A DNA stretch of 64,000 nucleotides from Epiperipatus broadwayi (taxonomy: Eukaryota; Onychophora; Udeonychophora; Euonychophora; Peripatidae), in NCBI GenBank assembly GCA_028023455.1, contig JAQFVV010000017.1, forward strand, positions 3,690,098 to 3,754,097, read 5' to 3'. Positions 24,560 through 35,829 of the stretch are shown here, piece after piece. The notes below the pieces were generated by a model. It did no database searches and was not told the DNA's origin. It saw only the letters and a program-made list of their open reading frames with translations. Position 1 is the stretch's first letter, and every line of letters starts with the position of its first letter. A program made the translations under genes and the position numbers.

Positions 24560-24770
24560 TGTTTACATGTAAGTATAGGAGATTTGAACTCAGCTTTTCA
24601 AGCACCCTTCAACTATCCACACTATCTCATACAACTGATATGACCACACACATGTAGAAAAGATAAATAATCACCAATATACATATTTAGTTCTAAACCA
24701 GCACTCATCAGTTGGTCCAGATTATCATCTCCCACACATATATATAATCAGTGCTGTTTATATGTGGAAA
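24560..24770 (-). mobile_element. Family B hammerhead repeat, partial copy
   Basis: Minus strand. Has the AAAGCTGAGTTCAAATC end block and a ribozyme segment at 24664-24735 with CTGATGAGTGCTGG intact, CCAA/TTGG helix I and AATATGTATATTGG helix III. The GAAA strand is altered (CTAAA), so it should be inactive. Confidence 0.75.
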
Positions 24771-24907
24771 AAAATATTCATTTTTTATACTTATTTTTTT
24801 GTACAGTTCTGAAAAAGGATATATGATAGTTGAAACTGTAAAGAATAACAATAATAAAAGTATTGTATAAATAGAAAAGAATGTTTATTTTATTAATATA
24901 TATATAA

Positions 24908-25095
24908 CCATTAGAAACCAATCAACACTTAGACAATCCCAATATAGATAACAATCAAGAATTTCAAACTGTTGTCAAGGCAACCTCCGTTTAGCAGTAG
25001 AGATAGAATCCACCTCTATTAATGGTCCCATGTATTTATATAGACACTAAAGAATGCAACTTAACAACAGAGATTGAAATTATTGATAAATTATA
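24908..25095 (+). mobile_element. Repeat family G (copy 1)
   Basis: Begins AGAAACCAATCAACACTTAG, then CAATCCCAATAT, AACAATCAA and CTGTTGTCAAGGCAACC. The same ordered blocks occur at 27155 as a palindrome and at 62110 in inverse orientation. Confidence 0.7.
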
Positions 25096-25108
25096 TATAT
25101 ATATATAG

Positions 25109-25330
25109 AATGATCACCATTTCCTATTCTTACACAAGCTGTTAATATAATAGCAAATTCTCCATACAGTAATGCCACTCAGAGCAAATCTTAGTTATCA
25201 ATAGGTGCAAAGAAGGTTTGAGAGCATTAAATAAAGATTTTATGCACAAACCTTCTTGCATGCATTGATTACTAAAGCTTGCACTAGGTGGCAGTACTCA
25301 AGGAAGAGTTTGCTATTGTATATTTAAAAA
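25109..25330. mobile_element. Foldback element, family A (copy 1)
   Basis: Starts ATGATCACCAT and TCTTACACAAGCTGTTAA, then TCTCCATACAGTAATGCCAC; the right end mirrors this with GCATTGATTACTAAAGCTTG, GTGGCAGTACT and AGAGTTTGCTATT. Short internal part; the asymmetric middle found in other copies is missing. Confidence 0.75.
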
Positions 25331-27154
25331 GACTTTCTACTGATATTTATTGTGTAAATGCACTCAAAATCAATGCTTATTTTATAACACAGCTCTTATT
25401 AGAACTAGACATGAGTTCATATTGACAGCTATCAGGAATGTAAATCAATCATTTCAAATTTATGAGTCTTGCTATATTAAGAATTTATGATATATAAGTT
25501 ATTAATAACTGAGGATTTAGAAACAAGTCTGTTAAGATGAAAAAAAAAGGGCCTTATGGCGTATATTCTGTCGTTTATGCTTATGTCTGAACTCGCTGAA
25601 CGTTATTATTTATTATTATCTCTATTATAGTATTATTATACAACATTCAATAACGTTTTGTGGTTTATTATAAAAATTGTTTTTGTAAAAATTATTAAGA
25701 AATATCTGTTTATGCCTAATTTTGCGGTATTGTTTTTTTTTTTTAATCTGCTCGTATAATATAGTCGGGTAAATAAATCCTTTCTGCGACTATAATTTGG
25801 AAATATTATCAACAAATGTTTGCTTGTTTTTTTTACTAAAGTTAAACAAACTACTAATTTCCATCCATAAATTCATTTTATTCACCAGAAATGTATCACA
25901 ATTTTATCTTCTTTTAAATTTTGTTACCGTGCGCGTATATGTACGCACCCACACATTCGCTTACGTTTCTTATAGAATGTTCTGCGAAACTTTACTTCAC
26001 TTTATTTATTTAAAAACATTTTTATTATTAAAAGTTGTAATATTATAATATTTTTTTACAAAATAAAAAAAAAAAAAACCCCTGGTAGCTTAATTTAGTA
26101 AACTTCCGTTTCCTTTTCCTCTGATAAAGTTTCATATTTAGCTTTAAATGTTTCTAAGACGTGATATTTAGAATGAAAATTATTGACACGCACACTAAAT
26201 TTTTTCAGTCAAAATGTCATAGTTATGAGAAAAGTATTTACTTTAACATATATATCAAAATAAAATAAGATTCAATAAGTTTTTAACTAAAACTTGCCAT
26301 GTCTCTTTTTTTTATCGGCAAACTAATAAATAGATTTATGATGAGTATAAATTTTTTAGATAATTTTTATCATTGGGCGGCTTTAAGATTATAAATGACT
26401 ACATATAACTAAAAATCACAAATTAATTAATTAGTTAGGCCTTGTATAACGTATAGTATATACATCTGTTGTGTCACAACCTAAAGTTAATTCTTGTCCC
26501 GATAAATCTTTAAAATGTGTTCATTTTACATCAGACTTAATATTTTTTTTTTTTTTCCAGATTAATTTGGTTGCTTAAAAGCCAGTAATTATTAATCAAT
26601 TGAACTATAATGATGCTTATGTATCTATAATTCTGGTCACATGTAGACAACGATGCTTATTAATCAAAGTGTAATTGATCTAGGCTAAAATCTAAATTGT
26701 TTACATTAGTAACTTCACCACTGAAGTAGGAAAATGATGGGAATCATATAATGTTTTATTTTATATATATATTTTATATATTTATTTCCAACTTTGAATT
26801 GGTAATTCAAATTGAATTACATTTTAATTTCAGACCACATGGCTTAATAGAATAGATCTGATTTCAAAATCTTAAGGTATTTAAATGTTTCAGGCCATTG
26901 TCTTGATTGTATGTCTATGCTACAAACAGAAGTTTACAGACATTCTTTACACATTATTCTAACAATGTCCTTTTTCCTAAATGAAGATTACATTCTCCAG
27001 TACTAATGAATTACCAGTTGATGTTTCTGATCATTTAATAACTATTATTACTATCTTTTAATATATAGTATATATTTTTAAAAAATTGTAATTAATTACC
27101 TTTTGTATTTGGTTAAAGCCAGCTTAAAATGACATTTACAGTCAAACTCACATT
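25331..27154. other. No gene identified
   Basis: AT-rich. An 83-codon plus frame at 25797-26048 lies in a slightly CpG-containing stretch (GTGCGCGTATATGTACGC near 25929) but has no recognisable domain. Nothing else seen. Confidence 0.4.
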
Positions 27155-27351
27155 TGACAGAAATCGGTTAACACTTAGACAATCCCAATATCAATAACAT
27201 ATTCAATCTGTTGTCAAGGCAACAATCAACAATCTTAATCTGTTGTCAAGGCAGTCTTCTTTTAATGATAAAGGAGATTTGCCTTGACAACATATTGAGA
27301 TTGTTGATTGTTATCGATATTGCCTAAGTGTTGACACCAATTTCTGTGAAT
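27155..27351. mobile_element. Foldback element, family G (copy 2)
   Basis: Palindrome: GAAATCGGTTAACACTTAGAC at the left, TAAGTGTTGACACCAATTTC at the right, with TGTTGTCAAGGCA and its complement TTGCCTTGACAACA inside. The left arm contains a small internal duplication of the CAATCTGTTGTCAAGGCA block. Confidence 0.85.
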
Positions 27352-27399
27352 TTACGTATAAACTTATCTAGCCTTGAGCATTACTACACATATATATAT

Positions 27400-27815
27400 A
27401 TTAGATATATTTAAAAAATTTTTTCCATTACATATTCTTGAATTATATGAATAAAGAGAATAAAAAAAGACAAAATGACTCCCAAGATGAACTTCATTTT
27501 ATATTGAACCATATTTTCAATTGGTACAGGGCAGTCACTTTTACAGATGCCATCATTATTTGGGTTTTTCAGGCTCCTTTGGTCATATATTTCAAGAACC
27601 AGTATGGTTTAGTAGAAATTTTAAATATATCTGAAAAAAGATATAAAACATAAAGAAACAGAAAAATGAGATTAACATTAATTATTCAATGTGCTTATGT
27701 TTAATTTTAAAACAAACAAATAGGTGTATTAATCTTTAACTAGATTTAAAGTTTTTATCTGGGCTGGTAATATTATGATAATCTCTAGTCTAATAAATGA
27801 TTGGTAACAATTATT
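27400..27815 (-). mobile_element. Family B' repeat with heavily decayed hammerhead
   Basis: The block at 27475-27545, minus strand, aligns with the ribozyme of the 23.8-kb and 43.0-kb copies (ATGGTTCAATATAAAATGAA, ATCTTGG) but the CTGATGA core has become TTGAAAA. The right end has the family end GATAATCTCTAGTCTAATAA. The 71-codon plus frame here is read-through. Confidence 0.6.
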
Positions 27816-27866
27816 ACTGCATGTATCTGAAGTGGATGGTGTTGAAATTATGAATGCAGAATGTGT

Positions 27867-27867
27867 A

Positions 27868-27901
<34 letters not shown>

Positions 27902-27902
27902 A
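27867..27902. repeat. (TA)n(TG)n microsatellite
   Basis: ATATATATATATAT running into TGTGTGTGTGTGTGTG. Confidence 0.95.
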
Positions 27903-27924
27903 AGATTTGAAATACAGGTATTCT

Positions 27925-28140
27925 TAATATACCTGGAGCTTAATTGTAAATATAGGGGATTTGAACACAGACTTTCAAGCACCCTTCAACTATCCACACT
28001 ATCTCAAACCACTGACACACACAATCACACACATGATTATTTATCTTTTCAACATGATGTGTGGCCGTGTGTATCAGTGGTATGAGATAGTGTGGATAGT
28101 TGAAGGGTGCTTGAAAGTCTGTGTTCAAATCCCCTATATT
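27925..28140. mobile_element. Palindrome made from the end block of family B
   Basis: The block GATTTGAACACAGACTTTCA and the following CACCCTTCAACTATCCACAC at 27958-28000 recur inverted at about 28088-28134, with the ATGTGTGTGG region between. Because of the symmetry both strands encode the same short peptide beginning MNTDFQAPFNYPHYL; this is a geometric by-product and not a gene. No ribozyme core is present in this piece. Confidence 0.85.
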
Positions 28141-28559
28141 TATATATATAACATGAATGTTATAACGTATATAAATATAATCTTAAATTAAACTTTTTTT
28201 AATTATTATTAAATCGGTAATGTAAAAAAAAATAGAAGTAACTATACCAGATATTTCAGCCACATATGGAGTTTAGTACATAATGATTGGAAGAGATAAA
28301 TGCTTCAGATACATATGTCAGAAACATAACTACATTAGACAAAGTAATGTGAAAAATTATATAATAATTGCATTTAAATTAAATTTTGGTGACAAACCAT
28401 GAAGTGGTAACAAAATGTCTGTCTGTTATTGTATGTATACTTATAAGCCTTTGAAAGTTTTCCCCTCCTCCATTAATTTTTAAAATAAAATATGTAAAGG
28501 AATATTTGAAAATGTACAGGTATTTTTTATTATAATACAACATGTTATAGGCAAAATAA
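28141..28559. other. AT-rich DNA, no gene seen
   Basis: A 61-codon minus frame has no recognisable content. Confidence 0.45.
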
Positions 28560-28930
28560 GTCATAGATCACATGACCCTATTCTCTTAAGCTTGTAAGTT
28601 ATAAACAATGAGGATTGCCAATTTCTCAACAAGCTTTGTTATAAATGTTTAGCTAGAGAAAGCATTTAAAATATCTCTGTCAGAAACCACCCCTCCTCAA
28701 GACCCTGACCATGGTTTTTTGCTTTGGCACTCCTCAGAGAAGTGCCAGGGTAGATTCAGACACTAGATCTAAAAATACCAACCCAAATCGAGCACTTATC
28801 TAAAAGTTATCTATTTAGTGTAAAATTGAAATTTTTACACTTACATGTCTTCAAACCCAGCTATCCAACTCAAATAGTTATATGGGGCTGATAGATCTTC
28901 AGCTATACCATATATTAGTAGTCAATTTAA
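28560..28930. mobile_element. Foldback family C, half element (copy 3)
   Basis: Starts TCATAGATCACATGACCCTA and CTTAAGCTTGTAAGTTATAA, then GAGAAAGCATTTAAAATATC, CTCAGAGAAGTGCCAGGGTA and CAGACACTAGATC. The piece at 40255-40430 is the inverted counterpart of its first part. The mirrored second arm is absent here. Confidence 0.65.
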
Positions 28931-29476
28931 AAACATGTAGTATGATAAAATAAAAATAAATGAGAAAAAAAAATTATTTTGCGAATTATTAAAAATTATT
29001 TTGAGTTTTGCTTTGGCTAAATTACTTAAAGAGAGCTATGGTGAATTTCACCATATGTGCACTTAGCATTACATTATAAAGAAGAACAAACCATTTCCAT
29101 ATGAAGATGAATAAAGTTTTGCAAATTTGAATTAAATATTCAAATGAGGGAGGGGGTCAACATTAGTTGTTAATAATGTTTTTAAGTTCCCTAAAAGCCA
29201 TTTGAGGAAACTATTTTTAGCACTTACTATATGTTTAGGCATTGCATTTAAAATTGTGATTATAACATTTCAATTTATAGTAAAAGTTTATTACAATTTG
29301 ACCTATTAGTGCCAGTTTTTTAAAACTTGCATAATTAACACCATCTGTCTCAAATAAACACCTTAGTGAATAAAGAAGTGAAAGGAAAACAAAAGCTTAT
29401 TTTGTTTTGTAAAAAAAGGAGGAAGAAGATAACTATACTATTTTTTTGTAATTGTTATCTAACAAAAAAAAATGGT
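28931..29476. other. AT-rich DNA, no gene seen
   Basis: No structure recognised. Confidence 0.4.
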
Positions 29477-30076
29477 TAAAACAGGCAAAACTCACTATAT
29501 ATATGTCTTGCATTGGTGGTCGAAAGATCAGCGCGACTGCTTTGCACTTGCAGGAAGTTGCCCGAGTTGCAGGTTCATGTCCCGGCCGATGCTATGACAC
29601 TTAAAAAAAAACTCGCTATATATATTGCCACACACAGCAAGCTAGAGTAATCAATGGATGCCAGAAGGCTATGGTTATTAAAGAACCAAAGACACCAAAA
29701 TGTATAGGTACTGAGCTAGGTTCAGATCTATATGACTATATAAGCTAATGGGCTTGGATTGAAAACATTAAAGTGTTTTCAGTTTAAGACTCATAGTTTA
29801 GTAGTTAAGTGGAGATAAAAGGTGGTTTCTGGAGGGTTGCATTAGATCCTAAGATCTAGGTGCAGTGCTCTCAGATCCAAGGCTCCTCACTGATGAAGGC
29901 CATAAGCCAGAAAGTAGTCTGGGGATATTGGAAGGCACTAGATGGAGATTTTATGCACACACCTTCTGGCATCCATTGATTACTCTAGCTTGCTGTGTGT
30001 GATAACATATATAGTGAGTTTTGCCTGTTTTAGCAACAGTTATACACAAGCATAAGAGGTGGTGGTCATGTGATGT
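29477..30076. mobile_element. Foldback element, family A (copy 2), interrupted by a SINE
   Basis: Left arm AAAACAGGCAAAACTCACTA, right arm TAGTGAGTTTTGCCTGTTTT. Inside the arms GAGTAATCAATGGATGCCAG pairs with CTGGCATCCATTGATTACTC. The asymmetric middle carries CAAAGACACCAAAATG, TCAGATCTATATGACT, TGCATTAGATCCTAAGATC and CTCCTCACTGATGAAGGCC. A short SINE (29505-29609) sits in the left arm. Without the SINE the element is about 480 bp. No transposase. Confidence 0.85.
29505..29609 (+). mobile_element. Short tRNA-derived SINE, family S1 (copy c), nested
   Basis: Head GCATTGGTGGTCG, B-box-like GGTTCATGTCC, end CGGCCGATGC, linker TATGACAC, poly(A). Flanking duplications AACTCACTATATATAT (29489-29504) and AACTCGCTATATATAT (29610-29625) differ at one base. 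The duplicated target is family A arm sequence, so the SINE arrived after the foldback element. Confidence 0.85.
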
Positions 30077-30920
30077 TTATTGGCTTTAATAAAATAGTTC
30101 CTCATAAACCAATTGCATGATAATTTGTTAATTTTTAGCCCAGCCAAACTATGAAATAACTTTTTAATTTTTACTAGAAATAAAAATTAATCTACTATTT
30201 ATATGTGGTAAAGTTACAAATGAACAATAAATTATTTACTCATTGTAATATGGATGGAGAAAACCTGGTGATGCCATAAATGATTCTCAATTGAGACTGA
30301 ATGTTAAAATAATTTTCATATTTCTGCTGTGATTTATTTATAAATAGATAATATATTTATTTATAAATGATTAAATAAATAATTTATTGATTCTAACAAC
30401 ACAATTTTAAAACAATCAAACTTATTATAGGAAGAGCATTTTGGAAGCACAATTTAAAAAAAAATCAAGATACAACTACAATATATATTTTTGGTCAAAT
30501 AGCTGATGAAAAATTTCATGTATTCATGGGTTAGTTTTATACTATTTAATATATAGCTAAAGTAGCCTCAAAACTAAAGATTCCAGAACTGCTTTATAGG
30601 CAAATATTATAAATAAATAAAAAATCAGTTCAAACTAATTGAATGAAGCCCAATCTTTCACTAAGGTGTCAAAAAGTATGTGAATAATTTACCATATCAA
30701 TATTTATTGATTTAATTCAAAATGTTTACATTTTTAGTTATTGATATTTTGCCAATTTTTATATTTGTAAATAAATGTCTTGTTTTTTGAAGACAAGTTG
30801 ATTTTGCTTTTTACATCTAGTTGGTACTAACGGATTTAGAATAATGACTTATCTGTCTTCTTTATGCATTTCATTAGTATGGTTTAATGGTACTCCAGTA
30901 TCTTACATTCTTTTTGTTTG
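30077..30920. other. AT-rich DNA, no gene seen
   Basis: No recognisable structure. Confidence 0.4.
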
Positions 30921-31308
30921 CATATTTGTAATGTTTGTTTAAACAGTAGCAAAATCTTCATACATTACTGCCACTCAACACAAGCCTTACTATGGAAGAA
31001 AAAAGGTTTGTGCACAAAATTCCTATTTAGTGCTTACTCATCCAATATACCCAAACTAGTTTCTAGCTTTATAGTAGATGGTTTCTGGATGATTTTATGA
31101 GATTTTAATATCAAGATGCAATATTCCCAGATCTCAGGCTTTTCTCTGTGTCTGGGGATACTGAATAAATAGGCACTGAATAGGGATTTTCTGCACAAAT
31201 CTTGCATCCATTGACTCTATGGCTTGCATTGGATGTCACTATTGTATGGAGAGTTTGCTGTATTTTAACAGCTTGTGTAAGCATATGAACTAGTGATCAT
31301 GTGATATC
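30921..31308. mobile_element. Foldback element, family A (copy 3)
   Basis: Left end near AAACAGTAGCAAAATCTTCATACATTACTGCC-like sequence, right end TGTATGGAGAGTTTGCTGT, ACAGCTTGTGTAAGCATATG and GTGATCATGTGAT. The middle is shortened and diverged. The short frame at 30918 is repeat read-through. Confidence 0.75.
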
Positions 31309-31354
31309 TCAGTGGTTTTATACTAATTCTGCCTATAGGATGATGGTGAATGTG

Positions 31355-31722
31355 TTTTCTTTAAAAAGCAAAGACATTGGAATGCATAGATACAGAACTG
31401 GGTGCAGATCCACATGATTTTACAAGCAAAAGAGCTTGGATTGAATCATCATTGTGTTTTATCTTGGATTCATAGCTTTATGGTAGTAATGGTCACAGAG
31501 GATTGCATTTGAACCTAGATGCAATGCTCTCAAACCCATCTCACTGAAACTAGGTCTGAGGATATTGGATGATTAGGCACTAGATAGGGATTTTATACAT
31601 AAACTCTTCTTGCATCCATTGATTACTAAGATTTGCACTGAGTGTCACTACTGTATGGAGAATTTGCTACTATTTTAAGAGCTTGTGTAAGCAGAGGAAA
31701 TGGTGATCATGTGATGTTTTAA
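31355..31722 (+). mobile_element. Family A, right-hand part (copy 4)
   Basis: Starts inside the asymmetric middle (AAAGACATTGGAATGCATAG, CAGATCCACATGATTTTAC) and runs through GCATCCATTGATTACTAAG to the end GTGATCATGTGATGTTTTAA. The left arm is missing. It follows copy 3 in the same orientation, separated by about 50 bp, so the two may stem from one tandem event. Confidence 0.7.
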
Positions 31723-32083
31723 TATTTGTATAGTAAAAACTTAAATTAAAATACATATTGATTTATGATTTTAAAAAATCTGAAAATATTCATATCACAC
31801 AAGTCAAAAACAATGATTAGTGAGTTTTTTATTCTTAGACCCTGAGAATTTTTGCAAAAAAGTATGATTCTTTTTTTTTTGCCATTCAAAAGAGAAAATA
31901 GTATATTTTTCATAGTTTGTTTATATTTTTATGACTATTTTTGGCAAAATATTGTGAAATATTTATTTTTTGATGAGAATATAATGTTTAGATTAAGATT
32001 TTATTTGAAAATAGATATTTTTTAAATACAAGCCAAGAAATTTTACAACATAAAGAAAGAATTATGATTGGCTGAAAGAGGAG

Positions 32084-32150
32084 GCTCTATAGAGGAGGTT
32101 TTATAGAGAAGTTTCTATAGAGGAGGTTTTATAGAGGAGGTTCTATAACC
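32084..32150 (+). repeat. 14-bp minisatellite, about five units
   Basis: Units of the form TCTATAGAGGAGGT, with T/C variants at the first bases, repeat five times between 32084 and 32150. Confidence 0.9.
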
Positions 32151-33599
32151 ACACAAGCCATTATTTTTATCATTTTTAAAAAATTACAAGTCTAATTTTA
32201 AATTTTAAAACAGCATTGTTTTTTAATTAACAAGAATTCATAAGGTTTCAGCATTGGAGCTGAAGTAAAAAATATTTTGTTTATGAAATATTTTTACCAG
32301 CAATTGTATCACTGCATGATACAAAAAAAACTATTGTTCTGGTTATACTTTTTATTTTTTTATCATTGCAAAGCTGAAGTAGTATTTTTAACCCTTTCTT
32401 GGTACTATGTAGACTTAAATATTTTAGCATTTTTGGTGCTTTTCTTTGTCTCACACATCAATAGAATATATGATAAAATGATTATTACTTATCAGAAATA
32501 TTCAACAAATTAAAAATCCTTCTTTTTCTTTTCAAAAACTTTATTTTTTAATATCAATACTGAACATATATATATATATATAATACAAAACTCCAATGTT
32601 TCAACTGTTTTTATCTTCATACAGTCATTTTCAAGGATCTGCAACAACAATATGAAATACATATTTATAAATAAACCTCAATTACATAAATAACTTCATC
32701 TTACATTAACACAAACAGTAACAAACATATTAAACATACATAATTATATTTTACTTACATCTCTCCCACTGTTATTTTTTATTACTCTTTCTTTTACATT
32801 ATTTAATTACAAATCTGTCTTAAAATCATCCAAGAAACTTTTTATACAAATTTAAAAACCAACCCTAATTTCAAAAAACTTCCCACTTTTTTTAAATCTT
32901 ATCTAAAACCCATCTCAAAAACTACATTTCTAAATTATAGCTTTAAATGAATATAAAACAAATATAAACACCTTTTTTTATACAAATTTTTTTTTAACAA
33001 TTTACCTAAACCTATTTAAACATTCCTTTTTTTAAAAGAAAAGTGATTATACATTTGCTGTGTTATAATATATGATACTTGTCAGAAAATAATAAATTTG
33101 ACTTCATTTGATACATATTTTTGTTTACTACTGAAATAAATTTTAAATGTTCACATTTTGTTTCTGTAAATATCAAAAAAATGAGATTGTAATCAAAGCA
33201 AAGACTTTACACATCACTGTTTTTTAAAAGATTGTTTTTAGTTTATAAAATCAAAGAAATATTTCTTAATTCTCATTATTTTTAAGCATTGAAATGAATA
33301 ATTATTTATTACTTTTATATCTAATGAATTATGTTTTAAAAGTTTAAATTTCTTTAATATTTATTGCAAAATTGTGATATTTTCTTACTGGTAAATATAA
33401 AGTAGATTGTTTATGTCAAAGTTAGTCTTTTAAATTGCTTCTAGCCATATTTACGTTAGTTGCTAATATAACATTATATTTCAAGTCAAAATAAGTTATT
33501 AATAATTTATATTTCTTCATATCTAATAAATATAGTGTAAATTATGTTAAAAAATATCTAAAACCGTAATAAATTCGCAAATAAACATGTTTTTGGGTC
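32151..33599. other. AT-rich DNA, no gene seen
   Basis: A 78-codon plus frame at 32277-32513 is rich in Phe, Leu and Tyr, as expected for random AT-rich DNA. Around 32600-32640 minus-strand AGTTGAAACATTGG resembles the tail block near 24820 and in family D. The stretch to 33050 is C- and T-biased low-complexity. Confidence 0.4.
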
Positions 33600-33870
33600 A
33601 TTGGAACTACAATGTTGTAAAACACCAAATGTTTTACAGTCTTGTCAGCAAACAATGGCTGAACATGTCGAGGCAGGGCTTACGTCTATTGTTAGAGGGG
33701 GAATGTTGAATTTCCCACCTTCTATGCAATTTTTTTTACCAAAACTTTTATATAATAAAATATACCATTTTACACACATTTTAACGTATAATACTTATGG
33801 AAAAATTCACCAGGTGGCGAATTGGCCAAAACACGCAAAACTGTGGAATACAACTATGAAAGATTAAAAC
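33600..33870. other. Unidentified GC-richer block
   Basis: An 88-codon plus frame beginning MELQCCKTPNVLQSCQQ fills most of this block. I recognise no domain. CACCAGGTGGCG at 33808-33819 resembles the core of a CTCF site. It could be a decayed exon or transposon piece. Confidence 0.25.
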
Positions 33871-34099
33871 TGCTTTTCATTTGTAAACATGTATTTAACC
33901 ATTAAAATAAGAAGTTGAAAGTTTAAGTTAATCAGCTTGCTACGTATTATCAAAAAAGAAGGACTTACTTAGGAAGAGAAGGATAAGTATATATATTAAA
34001 TGTAACTAACTATAAGCAAACAGTCAGGACATTAATGAATAGACATTAAATATGAAGAAAGATCTATCATTTTAATTATTTTTTATTATACCTCTAAAT

Positions 34100-34466
34100 A
34101 GCATATGATTTTTTAGGCTTACACAAATGGTTAAAAGAGTAGCATGTATAGAGATCTTGAACTGTGTTCAGACCTGTATGACTGTACAGGTGAATGAGCT
34201 GTCTTTATTTTGAACTCTTAGCTTTATAGTTAACTAAAAAGGTAAAAGATGGCTGCTGAAGGGTTGCATTAATCTAAAGATCTGTGTACAATGTTTTTAA
34301 ATCCAAAACTTCTCATTGATGACAGCCACAAGCTAGAACTAGACTGGGGATATTGGATAAGTAGGCATTAGATAAGAATTTTGATGCCCAAATCTTATAC
34401 CATCTATTAATTATTATGGTTTGCAGTGAACTGCACTACTGTATGGAAAGAGTTGCTACTGTTTAT
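34100..34466 (+). mobile_element. Family A (copy 5), diverged
   Basis: TTACACAAATGGTTAAAAG at the left; then CTGTGTTCAGACCTGTATGACT, GGTTGCATTAATCTAAAG, CATTGATGACAGCCACAAGC and ATTGGATAAGTAGGCA; right end TGTATGGAAAGAGTTGCTAC. More substitutions than other copies. Confidence 0.7.
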
Positions 34467-34979
34467 TTTTTATTATTCCTTACTCTCATTGAAACAGAGC
34501 TTCTAGAGTTAAATACATAGATGGAATCATGATGAGAAAATAAAAAAGAACACAGATATATCTGATAAAACAATTTTTAAACTCAAAGATGTAATGCTTG
34601 CAGGAAAGTAACTGGTTTATTTTAAATGGTACTAAATTGTTTTTCTCTTCACCAGTAAAAATTGTAATTATAAATATGCGACTTTTTTCACATACGTTAG
34701 TGAAGCTATAATTATACAATAATGTGTAATATGTCTGCTTAGTGCATGTGAGATTTAATGTTCAAATCTCATACTCATAGCTTTACAAATGAAGATTGTT
34801 GTGATTTATTGTACACATATGCAAATGAGTTTGAATTTTTAATTAGTCCATTGTTTGTAGAGAGCAAAGTATGCCTCTCTTCTATTGATGGCACTGAGAT
34901 CATTTGCTATGTAAAAAGCTTCCTTGACTTTTCTTTTCGCATCATTCTTCTCTGTGCAATGGCATGACCTCAATTAGGC

Positions 34980-35271
34980 TGCCAGGCATCTTACAACGGT
35001 GAGACTCGAGCTAACCTCAATACAAGAATTTACCAACACAGGTATGCATACAACAGGGTTAAAAATAAAAATGAAGGAACATCAGTCTTCTGGGACCACC
35101 AAGCGGCTATGGGCCACATGTTCGAACCCACTTCTGCCCAAGCAATTTGCACAGAGAAGAATGATGTCAAAAGAAAAGTCAAGAAAGCTCTTTACAAAGC
35201 AAATGATCTCAGTGCCATTAATAGAAGAGAGGCATGCTTTGCTCTCTCCAAACAATGGACTAACTAATTAA
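34980..35271 (+). pseudogene. Penelope-like element endonuclease remnant 4 (GIY-YIG)
   Basis: In the frame ending at the TAA of 35269 the plus strand encodes ASYNGETRANLNTRIYQHRY, the second half of the YIG motif with the conserved Arg and His, then TSVFWDHQAAMGHMFE, AICTEKNDVKRKVKKALY and NDLSAINRREACFALSKQWT at the C-terminus. The GIY strand and reverse transcriptase are missing. The minus strand at about 34830-34955 encodes the same C-terminal part (EKNDAKRKVKEAFYIANDL), from the inverted partner. The more open frame starting 34999 is a shadow. Confidence 0.72.
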
Positions 35272-35352
35272 AAATTCAAACTCATTTGCATATGTGTACA
35301 ATAAATCACAACAGACTTCATTTGTAAAGCTACACGAAAGCGATAAGCATTT

Positions 35353-35420
35353 TTGACATATTACACTTTATAGTATAATTATAGCTTGACATATTACACT
35401 TTATAGTATAATTATAGCTT
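35353..35420 (+). repeat. 33-bp tandem duplication
   Basis: TTGACATATTACACTTTATA plus the following TAATTATAGC occurs twice, starting at 35353 and 35386, within the right arm of the PLE palindrome. Confidence 0.9.
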
Positions 35421-35460
35421 CACTAACGTATGTGAAAAAAGTCGCATATTTATAATTTAA

Positions 35461-35829
35461 ATGGTACTGTAAATGTAATAGCCAAAATAAGAAGCTTTGG
35501 ACTATTCATTACAGAATAAAGATAGTTGGCCAAGAAAATAAATGGAAGTTATTAGTTATTAGCATTTTATTTACAAGTGTCAAAAATTTCGCATTCACAC
35601 CTTTGATATTAGACACTTCAGATAAATATCTTAATGATTTTTACTAATCATGTATTAGGCTAGAGATTATGGTATTGTTAGTCCAGATATAAATTTAAAT
35701 CTCAGTTAAAAATTAATATTTCTGATTTTTAATTTAAAATAAACACGTGGAATAATTCAACCTTAACTTTCTTTTTCCTTGCGCAATATCTTTTTTTTAA
35801 AAATATATTTAAAACTTCCGCATCGCCGC
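35461..35829. other. AT-rich DNA with a fragment of a family B' end
   Basis: Around 35636-35700, TTTTTACTAATCATGTATTAG and GAGATTATGGTATTG match the terminal arm of the 23.8-kb and 36.3-kb elements. Otherwise nothing seen. Confidence 0.45.

Larger units (their letters stand above)
34668..35460. mobile_element. PLE remnant 4 as an inverted dimer
   Basis: A palindrome of about 790 bp. Outer arms ACTTTTTTCACATACGTTAG / CTAACGTATGTGAAAAAAGT and inner arms TGTACACATATGCAAATGAG / CTCATTTGCATATGTGTACA match. Both arms include the 3' end of the same endonuclease reading frame, in opposite orientation; the centre (34980-35130) holds the part present once. This is an inverted PLE pair with one member truncated. 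Confidence 0.8.

Noticed and set aside
34999-35271. 90-codon plus frame starting with ATG at 34999
   Set aside because: The endonuclease similarity is in a different frame of the same strand; this one is its shadow.
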